Source: Polytrichum commune
Lineage: Eukaryota; Streptophyta; Polytrichopsida; Polytrichales; Polytrichaceae
NCBI GenBank assembly: GCA_950295325.1
Contig: OX485807.1
Coordinates: 17,079,001-17,143,000, forward strand
Direction of reading: 5' to 3'
DNA: 64,000 nt
Shown here: positions 47,991 to 60,300 of the stretch, in pieces
Layout: every line of letters starts with the position of its first letter
How positions within the stretch are numbered: position 1 is the first letter of the stretch
The notes under the pieces: generated by a model
Told to the model about the DNA's origin: nothing
What the model saw: the letters and a program-made list of their open reading frames with translations, nothing else
Database searches by the model: none
Translations under genes and position numbers: made by a program

Positions 47991-50120
47991 TGGCATATCG
48001 AGTGTGGATGATGATCTATACTGGTTAAGAAAAATTATAGGTACATATCTAAACAAAAAATCATTGTAGGTCATCCATGAGTTTCACTTGGAAAATCTAA
48101 AAGGTAATTTACATTGAATCTATAAACAACAAGGCAAATTATGATGTTCCTTGTTTGCATATTTCAATGTGTTTGTGTATGTTTTATTTTGGTACTATAT
48201 ATTCTTACGTGTGTTGGAAATGCTCAAAGGGTCCACAATAGGTGCAGTTAAATTACTCATGTAGTCTACATTGACCAAGAATTGATGTAGTATGATGTTC
48301 CTTGATTGATGACATCATGTAGGGATAATTTACCTGCAAGAGAAGGACCAATGGCACCATTTGGTATCAACTCCAGTTTCAGAGATTTTATGCTTGTACC
48401 TTTGCACATGATAACTATGTAGCATGGCTTAGGGGCATTGGACTTGACAGTTGAACACCACATTTGGTGACCCAATTTGGGCCCAATCCCCAAATTTGAA
48501 GGAACCTCCAATATTTTGATTTATAACATGTGTTAGTTACCCCTACAATAAGCCTAGTCTTGACACTTCCTTTGCTTCTATTTGGAGATTACAAAACTTC
48601 AAGGGATTGTGAGATTTTAGTCCTTGGGTTCACTTGTATCCTTTGGCGGACCAATCCTCATTAGTTTTGGGGACTCAAGTGCCAAACTTGGGTATTTAGA
48701 GGGGATTTATTAGAGTTGTCCTTTTTCCAGTTTCAACACCTTTTATATTATGTGATTGTCTGTTCTTCCCACTTCCTCCTTGGTTGCTATGGTTGAGTAG
48801 AATTGTTTCTTTTCTAAGATTGGTGGAAAACATAAAGAAAAAAATTTACGCTTCTAAGATTGGTACAACTTCTCACACCTGATCTGCAAAAGGCATTTCC
48901 CAACGCTTACATGTGCAAGAACTAAAGGGAACACAAAAACCAACAAAATAAACGATTAATCAATAAGAACAAACCTTGACATGCACCCACATTCAAAAAA
49001 GAAAATGAACTACATCACATTGGAGACTCCATACCACAACCACAACATAAACAAATGCTTGAATTGTTACCCAAGCCAAACATGTACGTGAGAACAAGTG
49101 CATGCATGTAGAGGACACTACGACTAGATTTTTTATTCATACACTTCTAGGCATAACCCAATGCTAACTTAGACTTACTAATGTTCCTACTCCTCTCTCT
49201 TTCGCCCATCTTATCTTAATTATACCCATGCATTCATATTTCTTCCATCCATTCTTAGAATTTGGAACATTATAATTTTTAGCTCCAAGGAACAAAAGTG
49301 ACCTATCTTTTATATCCACATGGTTTCTAGGGTAATTGGGATCACCCACCCAAGCTTGTATTTGGGGTTAATATACGTGGCGATGTGAGTAAAGAATGCC
49401 TACATAAGACATGCACCTTTAGGTCACAAAGAAATTGGCAATATTATGAGATATATATATAGACGAAACACGCCACTGCAATACCCAAAAAAAAGAAGAA
49501 AAAAAGAGGTCCTTGATGACTTTGTGGTTGCACTTCAAAACTATGGTCTCAACGAAAGTGGGGGCTCAATTCCCACTTACTTTACAGTAAAGTCTACCGA
49601 TAGTTTGTTTTAGTGGTTGCAAACCCACCTTATAACCATGATGCGTAAGCATACGCTAGATGACTTGAAAAATCATACTTAATCACCACAATGATAAGGT
49701 GAGTGCACCAAGCATGAACCTTGATGTGTAATGCATTCGAACGTGCAGGTACAAGACCAAGTATGAAATGCCCACATCTAAAAGAAAAACATTCTAGATC
49801 ATCTTTAATTTCCACTTTGTAGATTCAAAGGATATTCATCTTGACTCCAAGAAACGGGCAAACTAATTCTCATGTTCCTCATTTGGATACGCTATATGTA
49901 CCAATGTGATTCTTTTTTATTCATCAATAAACCTCTACATGTGCTAAGATCCAAAAAGCGTCCTTAATAGATGCACTGACTTTATAACTAGGGCCCTTGT
50001 TCACAATCTCCATCGTGGGGGTCCACATTGATATGTTCTTATACGCTTTGCACATTCACCAACACATTCCCCACTATAATAATGTCACAATGCCCCCAAC
50101 ACGACAAAAGTAGGTGAGGC
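47991..50120. other. No gene seen
   Basis: Short ORFs only, AT-rich. Nothing recognised on either strand. Confidence 0.45.
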
Positions 50121-50124
50121 CCCT

Positions 50125-51500
50125 CTCCCTCCCTCCCTCCCTCCAAGCTCATTTCATAGACTCCGAGGTCTTGATCAATTCATGGTACGTTAATTGTGAC
50201 AAAAAGAACCAAGGGGAGGGGTAAGTCTAGTAAAGCACTTTGAGAGGACCCTTCTGAATGTTAACTTACAAAATCCTCCTCACATTGCAAAGCACGATGA
50301 CTCGGATGCCCTCGTACATAAGGTATGTGAGCCTATATAGAACGGACACCTTACCCTAAACGGTCACCAATGTACCATGGTGTTGAACTTCCTAGATACG
50401 CGTCTTAGAATGGAGACATGTGCTACATTTAGAAGATTCCAATGCCAATCACCTTACATGAATCGGTGGTCCGTATTTAGGCACCTCTCACGTACCTTAA
50501 ATGTGGGGTTCCGATTTTTCTTCATGCTTCAATACGAGCCTTGTGAATCGGGAGCGTCGTGCGGTGCCGTTTAGTTTACAACAACAACAACAACAATAAC
50601 AACGACAACGACGACAACAACAACATCATGCACGTTGGAAGTGCTCGCTCGCTCACTCACTCACTCATGAGACATTTGTGTGCCCTTGATTGCGCCATTT
50701 GTTGTGTTCTTATGGGTTTTCCGTGATGTGGACTCGGCATGGAGCACGGTGGAAATGTCCGAGTGACGTGTCGTAAGTTCCGGAGGAGGATAATGTCACA
50801 ATAGCGGTGCCCCGGTTAAGTGGTTTTGGGTGAGAGGTCGTGTGTGTGTGTGTGTGTGGGTGTGGGTGTGGCCGGGGGGTTGTACTAACACCATGTCTCA
50901 AGTTCCGTGATTTGCGAGTTGCATCTACTAATATCCCATCCTCCAAAAAGTGGTGTCATGGTACTCCACACGACGACGGAGTGGGCTTTTGAAACTGTAG
51001 CTAGCTAGCTAGCCACGGCGCGTGTTTAGCGTGGATGAATAAAAATTCTTCGACAACGATGAAAACGGGCGTTGTTCCTCCTCTCCCCCGGGTTAAGTTA
51101 TATTACCTTGCATAAGTTTAGTAGTTTCTCTCGGGATCGTAAATGAAAGCAAGAGATTATGCAACACCGGTGATTCGCCACAAAAAGAATGGTGGAAAGA
51201 CGGGCCCGGAGGGAGGGAGGGAGCGAGTGAGTGAATTGGAAGTGTTTGTTTTTATTTTGTTATTTTGTTTTTATTTTTTCTAGGATACTTTGGGCACAGA
51301 AAGCGTGAAACCCCATATTGAACTTTTCATACCAGGAGGGGTGAGTGAAGCTGTAACTTAGGCTGTGATTCGTGGATGCCAATAAGGACCTCCCTGCAAT
51401 CAGATCCAACGTGTTTTTGGAGTTTCGTGTTGACCTCAATCAACTCATGCAACTAGGGTTCCGTGCCTCTCTCTCTCTCTCTCTCCCTCTTTTTTTTTTT
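50125..51500. repeat. Cluster of microsatellites in a GC-richer segment
   Basis: Present in order: (TCCC)5 at about 50129-50151, (AAC/ACG)n at 50577-50625, CTCG/CTCA repeats at 50646-50668, (GT)n at 50838-50868, (TAGC)4 at 50998-51013, GGGA repeats near 51209-51225, (TC)n at 51470-51489 and a T run at 51490-51502. ORFs up to 78 codons are not recognised. Such density is often seen near plant gene 5' ends, but no gene is identified. Confidence 0.7.
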
Positions 51501-51817
51501 TTGTTAGGGTAGGTGCGTCTCCCTTGCTCTATACTTAAAACCACATGGCCGCATTCAGGTACAAGGCCGAATAAATATAAGCGCTCAAATGTTCGAGATC
51601 GTTTGAGGTACGCCGCAGGTGCTATTCGGCTCGTTTTCCTGCTTGTTACATCTTGTTGTATTCACCATAGCCAGGTCTTGGAAACTGGGTTGGTACTAGA
51701 AAAATCTATGAGCATCCACAAAAAGCAGAGTGAAAATCGGACTTCGCCTTATTTAGTTGCGATTTCTCATAAACGTTGCCATGTTTGTCGATCCCTTAAC
51801 TTGATACGTAGGTCCTT

Positions 51818-51985
51818 TCAATTGAGTTCACTATTGAGTGGGGAGTAGCTAATGAAAATTGAAGACGTAGTCCGGATTCTTTTAAACATGTGTCTTCATG
51901 GTGTTTGTTCCTTGATCCTTGCCTGATTACACACCAATTAAATGTAGGTGTCTGAATAAGAAAAAGTAACCGAATAACGTCCCAC
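51818..51985 (+). repeat. D-family copy, right part
   Basis: TTGAGTTCACTATTGAGTGG, GACGTAGTCCGGATTCTTTT, ATGGTGTTTGTTCCTTGATC and a right end near CGTCCCACATACG. It is the first of a run of D elements. Confidence 0.55.
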
Positions 51986-51989
51986 ATAC

Positions 51990-52375
51990 GTTCATGTGGT
52001 GTGCGACCATTTTGTGGGCGCTATGAACTCCGTAGACAATTTGGGTTGGTGGATCGGTTTGGGAACCAACTCGTACAAGTACCAATTGTGAAGCACCAAG
52101 ACTGTCATCTCCACTTTCCTAATAATGGTTGAGAAGCAAAAGTTGGAAGAGGTCAAAGTGAAGATTTATTCCTTCTTAAACGATCATATATATTCCCAAT
52201 TGTGTTAATTGTCAAACCCATGTTGTTGTCTATATTGAGTCCAATCTCATTGTGACACATGTTTTTTTTTTCAAATGTCCATTCTTAACCACAAAGCCTT
52301 GCTATATACCAATTCAATATGGGTGTTCACTCAACTATAGAAGAATGACCATGTAAGGCCCACATAGGTTACTTT
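51990..52375 (+). mobile_element. D-family MITE
   Basis: The left end (GGTGTGCGACCATTTTGTGG, GCGCTATGAACTCC) and right end (GACCATGTAAGGCCCACATA) are imperfect inverted repeats. Core: GGTCAAAGTGAAGATTTATT, CCCAATTGTGTTAATTGTCA, GAGTCCAATCTCATTGTGAC. Confidence 0.6.
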
Positions 52376-52392
52376 GTTCCCATCCAGGTGTA

Positions 52393-52746
52393 AGTAAGGG
52401 ATGTGGGCCTTATGTGGCCACTTGTCATAACCAAACACTTATATGTGAGGGGGATATGGTACATTTTATAGTTAAGAATGAGTACCAAAAGTACACATGT
52501 CACGGTGAGATTGGACTATGGGCTCATAATGTAGACAACATTATGGGTTCGCTAATTAACACAATCGCAAGTGTCTTCACTACGAGGTCTCATAGCTTTT
52601 GGATCTTGTGAAACATCAAATCTCAAACTTGAAATGACAATTTGCGCGATTCAAAAGTGCTAAGCGGATGAGACAATGCCCAACCCAATTCAATGGCCAA
52701 GATTGAATGTGGAGTTGAAAGTGCCCACCATGGGGCCACCTACTAT
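52393..52746 (-). mobile_element. D-family MITE, reverse, head-to-head with its neighbour
   Basis: The left end GGGATGTGGGCCTTATGTGG and right end TGCCCACCATGGGGCCACC are inverted copies. The core is the reverse of the element at 51990-52375, from which it is separated by about 17 bp, so the pair could form a hairpin of about 350-bp arms. Confidence 0.65.
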
Positions 52747-52999
52747 GCTACCCAAGTCATTCTGCATGTGGACTCTTTCCGATGCAACGAGCCAGACATG
52801 TATGTTGATGGGTAAGTAGAATCATGCATGAGACAAAAAATTTAAGCCACTCATGGCATAAATGAATGTGGCCCTAATATTGCAGACACTTCCAACTTCA
52901 CAGACAATTTTGGATCAAAGCCGGTTTTGTCACATCCAATTAGCAATTGAGAAACCATGAAGATATCGGGCTTAGCTCCAGCAATTATAAGAGGTTAAG

Positions 53000-53165
53000 G
53001 TGATCACATAGGCCCTCCCATATTCTAATGTTCACTACTGAACGTTGAATAGATAATATCTATATTTTGAGCATATAGTTCAATCTTATTGTAACAATAT
53101 TGACAAATTTAATGTCCATTCTTGCCTACAACCATGCCATATACTACTCAAAGGTCATTTACACT
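53000..53165 (+). repeat. D-family fragment
   Basis: GGTGATCACATAGGCCCTCC, TGTTCACTACTGAACGTTGA, GAGCATATAGTTCAATCTTA and AATGTCCATTCTTGCC. Left and right ends are lost. Confidence 0.5.
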
Positions 53166-53299
53166 AGGAGTGCTTGTGATCGTGGTTTACTTTCTTTAGT
53201 TCTATTTTCATGAATAAGGCATAATAAATGCTAATCACCCCCACAACCAACCCTTACCCCCATCAAGTTTTTAACCATCCTTAGGTGGCTGTTCACACT

Positions 53300-53495
53300 C
53301 ATATGGCATCACTACACCATTTGAAATATTTAGTGTCGCCGCCTTGCTTGGAGTTACTTTATGCAATAACTTTTTGACATAGACTTACTTTTTTATCAAC
53401 AAAGGGCAAATACATTGTTTTGACAAAAACTTGCATTCTAAGTTACTATTGCGTTGTATAACTCCACATGCTAAGTTAGCTAAATACCATAAACG
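53300..53495. repeat. Diverged F-like repeat
   Basis: The 5' part reads CACTACACCATTTGAAATAT, then ATTTAGTGTCGCC and GGAGTTACTTTATGCAATAAC. The 3' part has TTGCGTTGTATAACTCCACATG, read inversely. This gives the same layout as the F elements in introns 8 and 9, but more decayed. Confidence 0.4.
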
Positions 53496-53639
53496 ATGTC
53501 AAGAGCTTCAAGGCCCAGGTCCAAGGAGAAACCGGTGGAGGCAACCACTTTTAATAACACTACAAGCCAAAGCCAACAACAATAACAATCACCTTAACTT
53601 CCTCTTGAGCCCAAGACTTGAACCAATGAAAGAGTAAAA

Positions 53640-54381
53640 ACCGACCCCACCATCAACCGCAACCACAAGGACTCACAACAAGACAATCAAATGAAAAATA
53701 AAAAGGAAAAGAAAAAAAAATGTAATTGTGGACGATCGGGGTGGTTATCCATGACCACAACCACCTTTCTAGTGTAAAGGTATCTTCAAAGACACATGTC
53801 CACTTACAAAGTGTGAGCGCATGAGGCTCACAAATCTTAGCTCGATAAATTGAGCCACCTATTATCTTGTTTCACTGAGACTTGTTTCACTTGTGAATCG
53901 TCGTGAGTGGAGAATTGACATGTTATTTCGATCGACATTCCTTCTCTACAACCACTGCTTTTATGACATTACATTCGGAGACCGTGAAAAGAGTGTCTTA
54001 CAAGAGGGAGACAACATCAAGCACACAAATCATTCCCAAGGGGGTGGGGGGGAGAAATGATAAGGTCCAGTGAAAAGAGGGCACCTGGACCCAACACATT
54101 TGCATGGGTGCAGGAAAGGACAACCAATACAAGATGAGAATTAAAGGACTCGGTCCAGTCTGGAGGGGACAAGTGATTTTTTTTCCTCGTGAGCAGACTC
54201 GTGAAGCCATAAGGATCATCATTCGAGAGTCACGAATAGTAACAATAAGGGGGAGTTGGAAATCTCAGTAACTTTTTGTTACACACTCCAGGGGTTTTTG
54301 ACGACAAGGTGAGAAAGGAACGAATCTTTAAGCACTTCAGCAACAAAAACCACCGCCACCACGAAGATAAGAATGATGAGA
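53640..54381. other. 3' flank of the helicase gene
   Basis: This stretch follows the helicase stop codon (TGA at 54384-54382 on the minus strand) and should contain its 3' UTR. No canonical AATAAA signal was recognised on the minus strand close to the stop. No other gene is supported here. Confidence 0.4.
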
Positions 54382-57300
54382 TCAAAACTCCCCGGTATAC
54401 ATACACTTGCGCTCTCGAACCACGATGTTGAAGGATTTGAAGTAGCGCGGCCGCTTGAAGCATGTGTGGGCTAAGTGATCACCTGATTGGCAATGGTAAC
54501 ATGTTGCCGCGCTCGGGAGGGATTTGGGATCGTAAACCTCGAACGGGATACCGGGGGAGGCTTGCTCGACAACTTCGAGATTGCAAATGGCCGGGCTCAG
54601 GAGGACATTTGCACCATAAACCTCATATTGAATAATACTAGGGGAGAGTTCACGAACATATTTGAGATTGCCCAGGTCAGAGGGCACAGAGGAGTGTTGT
54701 TGTTGTTGTTGTTGTTGTGGTGGTGGTGGTGGTGGTGGTGGTGGTGGGGGTGGTATTTCTTGTTTTTGATGTTGTTGCAGCTCAGCATCGTTTCGGAAGA
54801 TTGGGGGCGTTGTTGGCCCAGGTATCGAATCATCCTGGGGAGGAAACTGAGGATATTTCCAAGCTGGCATACCCTCGGGAAACTGCGATCCCTCTTGGGT
54901 AGCAGGAAACTCGAAATCTAAAGTGTCAAAGTTGAGCTCGATTCCTGGTGGTTCCTGCTGTTTCTCCAGTGCCTCGTAAAATCTTCTCACCCGATCATTC
55001 ACCCTGTCACCTTCCTTGTGTTAGTTGCAAAAGAATGATACCTGCCAACATCAGATAAACCTACATTTTGACTGCAAGGATTAATGAGGCAGCGGAAGAT
55101 AGCAACACCTCAAACTTACAATGATGTCAGAAGCTTTTAATGTGATTAATACAATTTCATCAATGGACCAAACATACATAGTTTCCCCACGGTGTCCCGA
55201 TTGAATAAATGTCCTGATTCTACCAACTTCCCAGAAGAACAATGTCTTAAACAACAGACATTGTTGCATTGATACATTACTAATCCAACAACATCACAAC
55301 ATGTGAAGCAACCGCCCTTTATAACTTCATGAGTATGTAGACAAAGCTGAGAACAAACCTATCATGATCATTTAAGACTGGACTTCAACTTGTTCCCTGT
55401 TCCTCGCAGACTTCGTAGTAACTCTCTCCTAATCTTACAACCCCCACAAATTTGGGCCGGAATCAGCTAGGTGGAGATCACAGTGCATCATTGTTTACGG
55501 CTGGCACATTTTCCTTGTGATTCACTTAAGCGTGTGTCGCAAAAGAAAACAGGCTGAGCAGGCTATTGAATAACAAATTAATGGCCAGGTAAAAGTGTAT
55601 TCAATAGTTAGTATTTGTTGTTTGTTTACTGTGATTCTCAACTTGGATCTCAAAGTTAGGAATACTCCTGGATCCGCGAATGTGAAATGAGGTTTTTGCA
55701 ACAATCTATGGAATTTTATTGATCTCCCGTGTTGCTGCTATCGATTTTCAAGCCATAAGTGCCAGAGCCATAAAACAACCAGGTACCCCCCCCCCCCCCT
55801 AACAACAACAAAAAAACAAATATGTTCATTATTGAGCCTGGAATGGTCAACGAATATTGATCACTTAGTCTGATCTCTTTTTAACACATGATGCCTTTTT
55901 GGTATCCGTGTTTAGATACACACTTAACCATACACGTGATGAAATGGTTATGCAGCCTGCAGGATGCTGTGTTTTTATTTATTTATTTGACACCGGAATT
56001 AGCTTTGAAGACCCCACATTACTCTGGTCCAAGTTATTTGAGATGAATCGGCCACAAACCTAAAGGAGTCCAAGTTTTTACGCTGGATGGTAAAGAGGTA
56101 CATTCGTATACGATAATTTATGATACAATTCTGAATAAAGGGGGCCACTTACTTGATTACATTGACCTGGTTTGATGGCACAACTTGCAAACCCTCAAGA
56201 GAACGCACGCGACTAAGAGCTACGTAAGCTTGGCCATCGTCCCTAACATCTTGAAGGTGCACGCTGGCCCAATCGAGGGACATTCCTGCAAAGCTCATAT
56301 TTACATTTCATTATTCAACAATATTTCTACCAGTGAGTGGATAATAGGTACACCAAAATAGTTCTAGTAGTGTTGGTTACCATTTGGAGTTACATGTTGC
56401 TATAGCGTTTTATTGAGATTATCATGTAAGACAAACAAGTAGTATGCACATCAAGGAACATGAAATGACTTCTTTGGTAAAAAAAAAAGTGATATTCTCA
56501 ATAAAAAAAGATGTGGCAACATGTAACTTCAAATGGTAACCCACACTAATAGGACTGATTGGTATACTCAGAAAGTGAAAGTTCCACCAGGAGCTTTTAA
56601 GAGGATAGAAGATATACCCTGTGACTTGTGGATAGTCAGCGCCCAGGCTAATTTCAGGGGCACCTGAAATACATCCACATCTGTTAGCACATAAAAAAAT
56701 ACAAATGTAAGTTTATAAACATATAAATAAAAGTCAAAGAGAGACCTTAGCCAGGAGTGTAAGTGTCTCGAGCTCGACACTCCATGCAAAACGAAGTATC
56801 ATCAATACGTCACTACCCCATACATGGTTTTTAGTGTCACTTCTTATTTGGAATTACGCAATGCTATAACTTCTTACTCTAGAATTCAGGTTTTTACTAG
56901 CAAAGATTGAATCGGTTTGGGCTTTATAGGACATAAATGACTTTACTTAGTCAAATGATACATTCTTGGCAGTAACTCCAAATAGTAAGTGACATTAAAT
57001 TACCAGAAATGGTATACTTGTCTACTCTATTAGTATTGCTAACCCTGGGTTGATGTATTTCATTATTACTCAAATCTCAGAATCCAGTATCCAAAATAAA
57101 AGTGGATCGAAGCTACACTAAATTGTCATATTAGTGTGGGAATAATAAATGTGGGCCACTCTAATTGTTTAGTCAGGGTGGAAATAATGTGGGCCCAAGA
57201 CAACATGGGCATACAAGTCCCGCCAATGTCACATAGGTCCCCCCTAATTATGTTGATTATTGAGCCTAGAATGGTTATCATATTTTTGAGCACGCAGTCC

Positions 57301-60300
57301 AATCTCTTCTAAACACATCTTTTTGGTATCCGTTATTGGAGCCGTACTAACTATATACCACTTAAATAGAGGTGTCTGATTAAGAAAAGCAACTCAACAA
57401 AACAAGGATCGTCTACCTTACATTGAAATGGCATTCAGAAATTCTTTCACTTCAAGTGAAATGAGTGGCACTTGCATCATATAAACCCTCTGCAAAATGA
57501 GAGGTCGGAATGCTATGGTGAACTAACTGAAAATATTTTACCTGTAATCTTGTACACACACCAACATTCAACACCTCGTGTGTAAAAGCCACGGGTACAC
57601 AATCCACCACACTGCCATTTCGAAACTGTACAACCGGAACACATTCGATGCCACTCTTTCTCAGGAGGTCAAAAATACTACCGTCCCATTCACATCGCTG
57701 TTCTCTTCCCTTCACATACCTCTCACCCAGTATCTGCTCTGTGGATTTCCATCCAACAATAATGCCACGTGAACCATTCACAAGCATTTTACTTTTTTCC
57801 CCCGTCAATTTAATGTTCCATAACAGCATGACCTGCACACAGATCCACAAGACTAATAATCCTCAGAACTAGCTCAAGTTCTTGGGATTGTGGAAGTGGC
57901 AACTACAATCTCAAGAAATTTCAGAAATCCAAACTTGTTTGCGCCCCAAAATTGTGAAAACAAAAGTGAACGGTGATTCTGGAGTTAGATGAGTCCTCTT
58001 GCTTCATTGTCTTCACAAACATCATGTACCTACAAATACCACAGAATATACGTTTTCTGTGACGAAGTCCTCCTTGTAAGGTTATTCTGGGGGGGGGGGG
58101 GGGGGGGATAATCTATCTGAGAGTGGATCTTCAAATTTCCACCCCTTGAATATGCCTCTTACTGGGTGGAAGAAGACACTGCAAAGAAATTGGTTGAATC
58201 CACTGCCAAGTTAGTGGCTGATAAATTTCCCAGTTGACAAGATCCAGTTACATTACCTGTGCACCAATTTTCAGATGGATCTGTTTAGCAGCGCGGCATT
58301 TCTCCCAGTAACTATGCTTTTTCAATCTATCATATTGTAGTCGATGTAGCTTTTCATCAAAGAGAGAAGACATGCAACCATCCTTAACGTGAATCAATTG
58401 CTCCCAAGTGGTTATAAGATCTTTCGCATCTGTAACGAACTCAAAATCTTGGAGCTTTGCCAACTCGGTTCGATTGTGTCGATCGACATTTGAATTCCTA
58501 CCCAACCACAGAAAACATGCTCAATGTACATCGTGAACTACCGAGGTCCTGCAAAACCCACAAGTACACATAGTTTCTCCAAAAATGGATAATATTAGCA
58601 AAGCCAACAACACAAAGTACATAGCAGCACAAGTCATTAATTCTTACTTTGGATATAGTCTTGTCGGAAGAATGCCAAAAATGACAGGAAGAGGCCTACA
58701 ACACCTCATCTGAATGTCATGTAAGGCTTGTGGGTTCTCCCCTGTCCTTATATCGTTAAGCATCTTAACGAATTCTTTATCCTCCTGTGTGAATACATAA
58801 AACCACCATCTCCTCAAAAACCTATTAGAATGTTATGGCAAATGTTTATTCACAGGAAGAAAAGTTTTACTCACAACAGAAAACTGTGAAAATGGGAGTT
58901 TTGTCAGATAATAGCCAACCTGACGAAACACTTGCTGGAGAAGCACAGTATGTAAACCTGCCCTGCGCCAAGCTCGTGACTCAAAAGCTAAACCCCTGTT
59001 GAGAAATTCTTTTTGGTTGGAGCCTGACCCTTCGTCAACTACTGGTAGCAACTGGAAAAAGTCTCCTGAAAATATCACCTGTGAGAATAAATATCATTAT
59101 GCCATCACAAGGCACTTTCAGCAAAGCAAAGTAAAACTAGACTTATACCCTTAACTTGTTCCTTCCATGTCTCCAGGAATTCCATCGTCATCAGTACATC
59201 TTGGTAAAGGAGAAACCCATGATGTGCATTGATCACAAACAGTGATTCCAGGTGACGGACTGACCCTACATGAATCTTCCTTGTGTTTCTTGACAGATGG
59301 GTTGATTCTCTATAAAAGCCCAAGATTCACATTTACATGTGTGTCCTTCTATCCACTTTCACTTTGTTTTTCATGTGCAATATGTTGGATTAAGATATTA
59401 AATTAGTCCCAAATTCAACAGTATGCATCATTCTTAACCCAAGCACCTGTATTCCTCCAAAAGGGAGGTCCTTCTCATCATCAGGTTTATCTTTAGCTCG
59501 TATTGCCCTAACTGTCTGCTCCAAATACTCCAGCATCTCCGCACTAATCATCGAGATTTCATCGATAATCAACACTTTCAAGTTGCGCCATCGATTTCTA
59601 ACACTCCACATACGCCCAAAGTGCTCCGGAATAAGTGGGATGCCAATCCTGGATGCTGAGTGTATGGTTGTACCTCCAATCTCCAGTGCTGTATTTCAAC
59701 ACATGTTTATTTTATTTTATTTTATTTCATTTCATTTTTATTACAGAATACAGGGATAAAAATCCAATAGACAGCTTCTTACAACATGTCATGCAGAGAA
59801 CAAAGCATTTTCGCACCAACCCACAAAGATTAAACCCTATCTTATGCATTTGTGTCCGAATGTTACTAAAATTGATAAGTCAAAGGGGCATGTGTGGTTC
59901 CAATTCCAACCTGCAATCCCTGTAGGTGCTGTTACTGCCACATTGCAAGGGAAACATCCACAAGAGTGTGGCGGAGGGCCCTCAAAATGATTGGCAGAAT
60001 ATTTCATCTCCATTTTCCCGATAATTTCTTGAAGCACAAATGATTTCCCTGTGAAGTCAGTTTCCAACACGTCAGTTTTTAGCCCACAAGTTTTTTTAAA
60101 GTTCACTGTTGTTCAACTGAACCATTAGAGCTATCCTTAAAGTCTCTCAAAAACTCTTGGTGTGGTAGGGAGTTTTGCCCCACTTTTGATCATTTATGAT
60201 AATTGAGGAGTGTTCAAGTGGCATTGAAACCCCCAATTTTGGTGAAAGAAAGCGGAGGTGTATGACTTTGGCCAAGAGATAGTTAAATAATAATGAACTC

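Noticed and set aside
54487-54921. 144-codon plus-strand ORF
   Set aside because: It is the complement of helicase exon 11 and stays open because of the TTG/TGG triplet repeat.
59105-59323. 72-codon minus ORF inside helicase intron 4
   Set aside because: Using it would break the conserved GGIQ-VIFSGDFFQ continuity that the exon 4-5 splice gives; it has no helicase motif.
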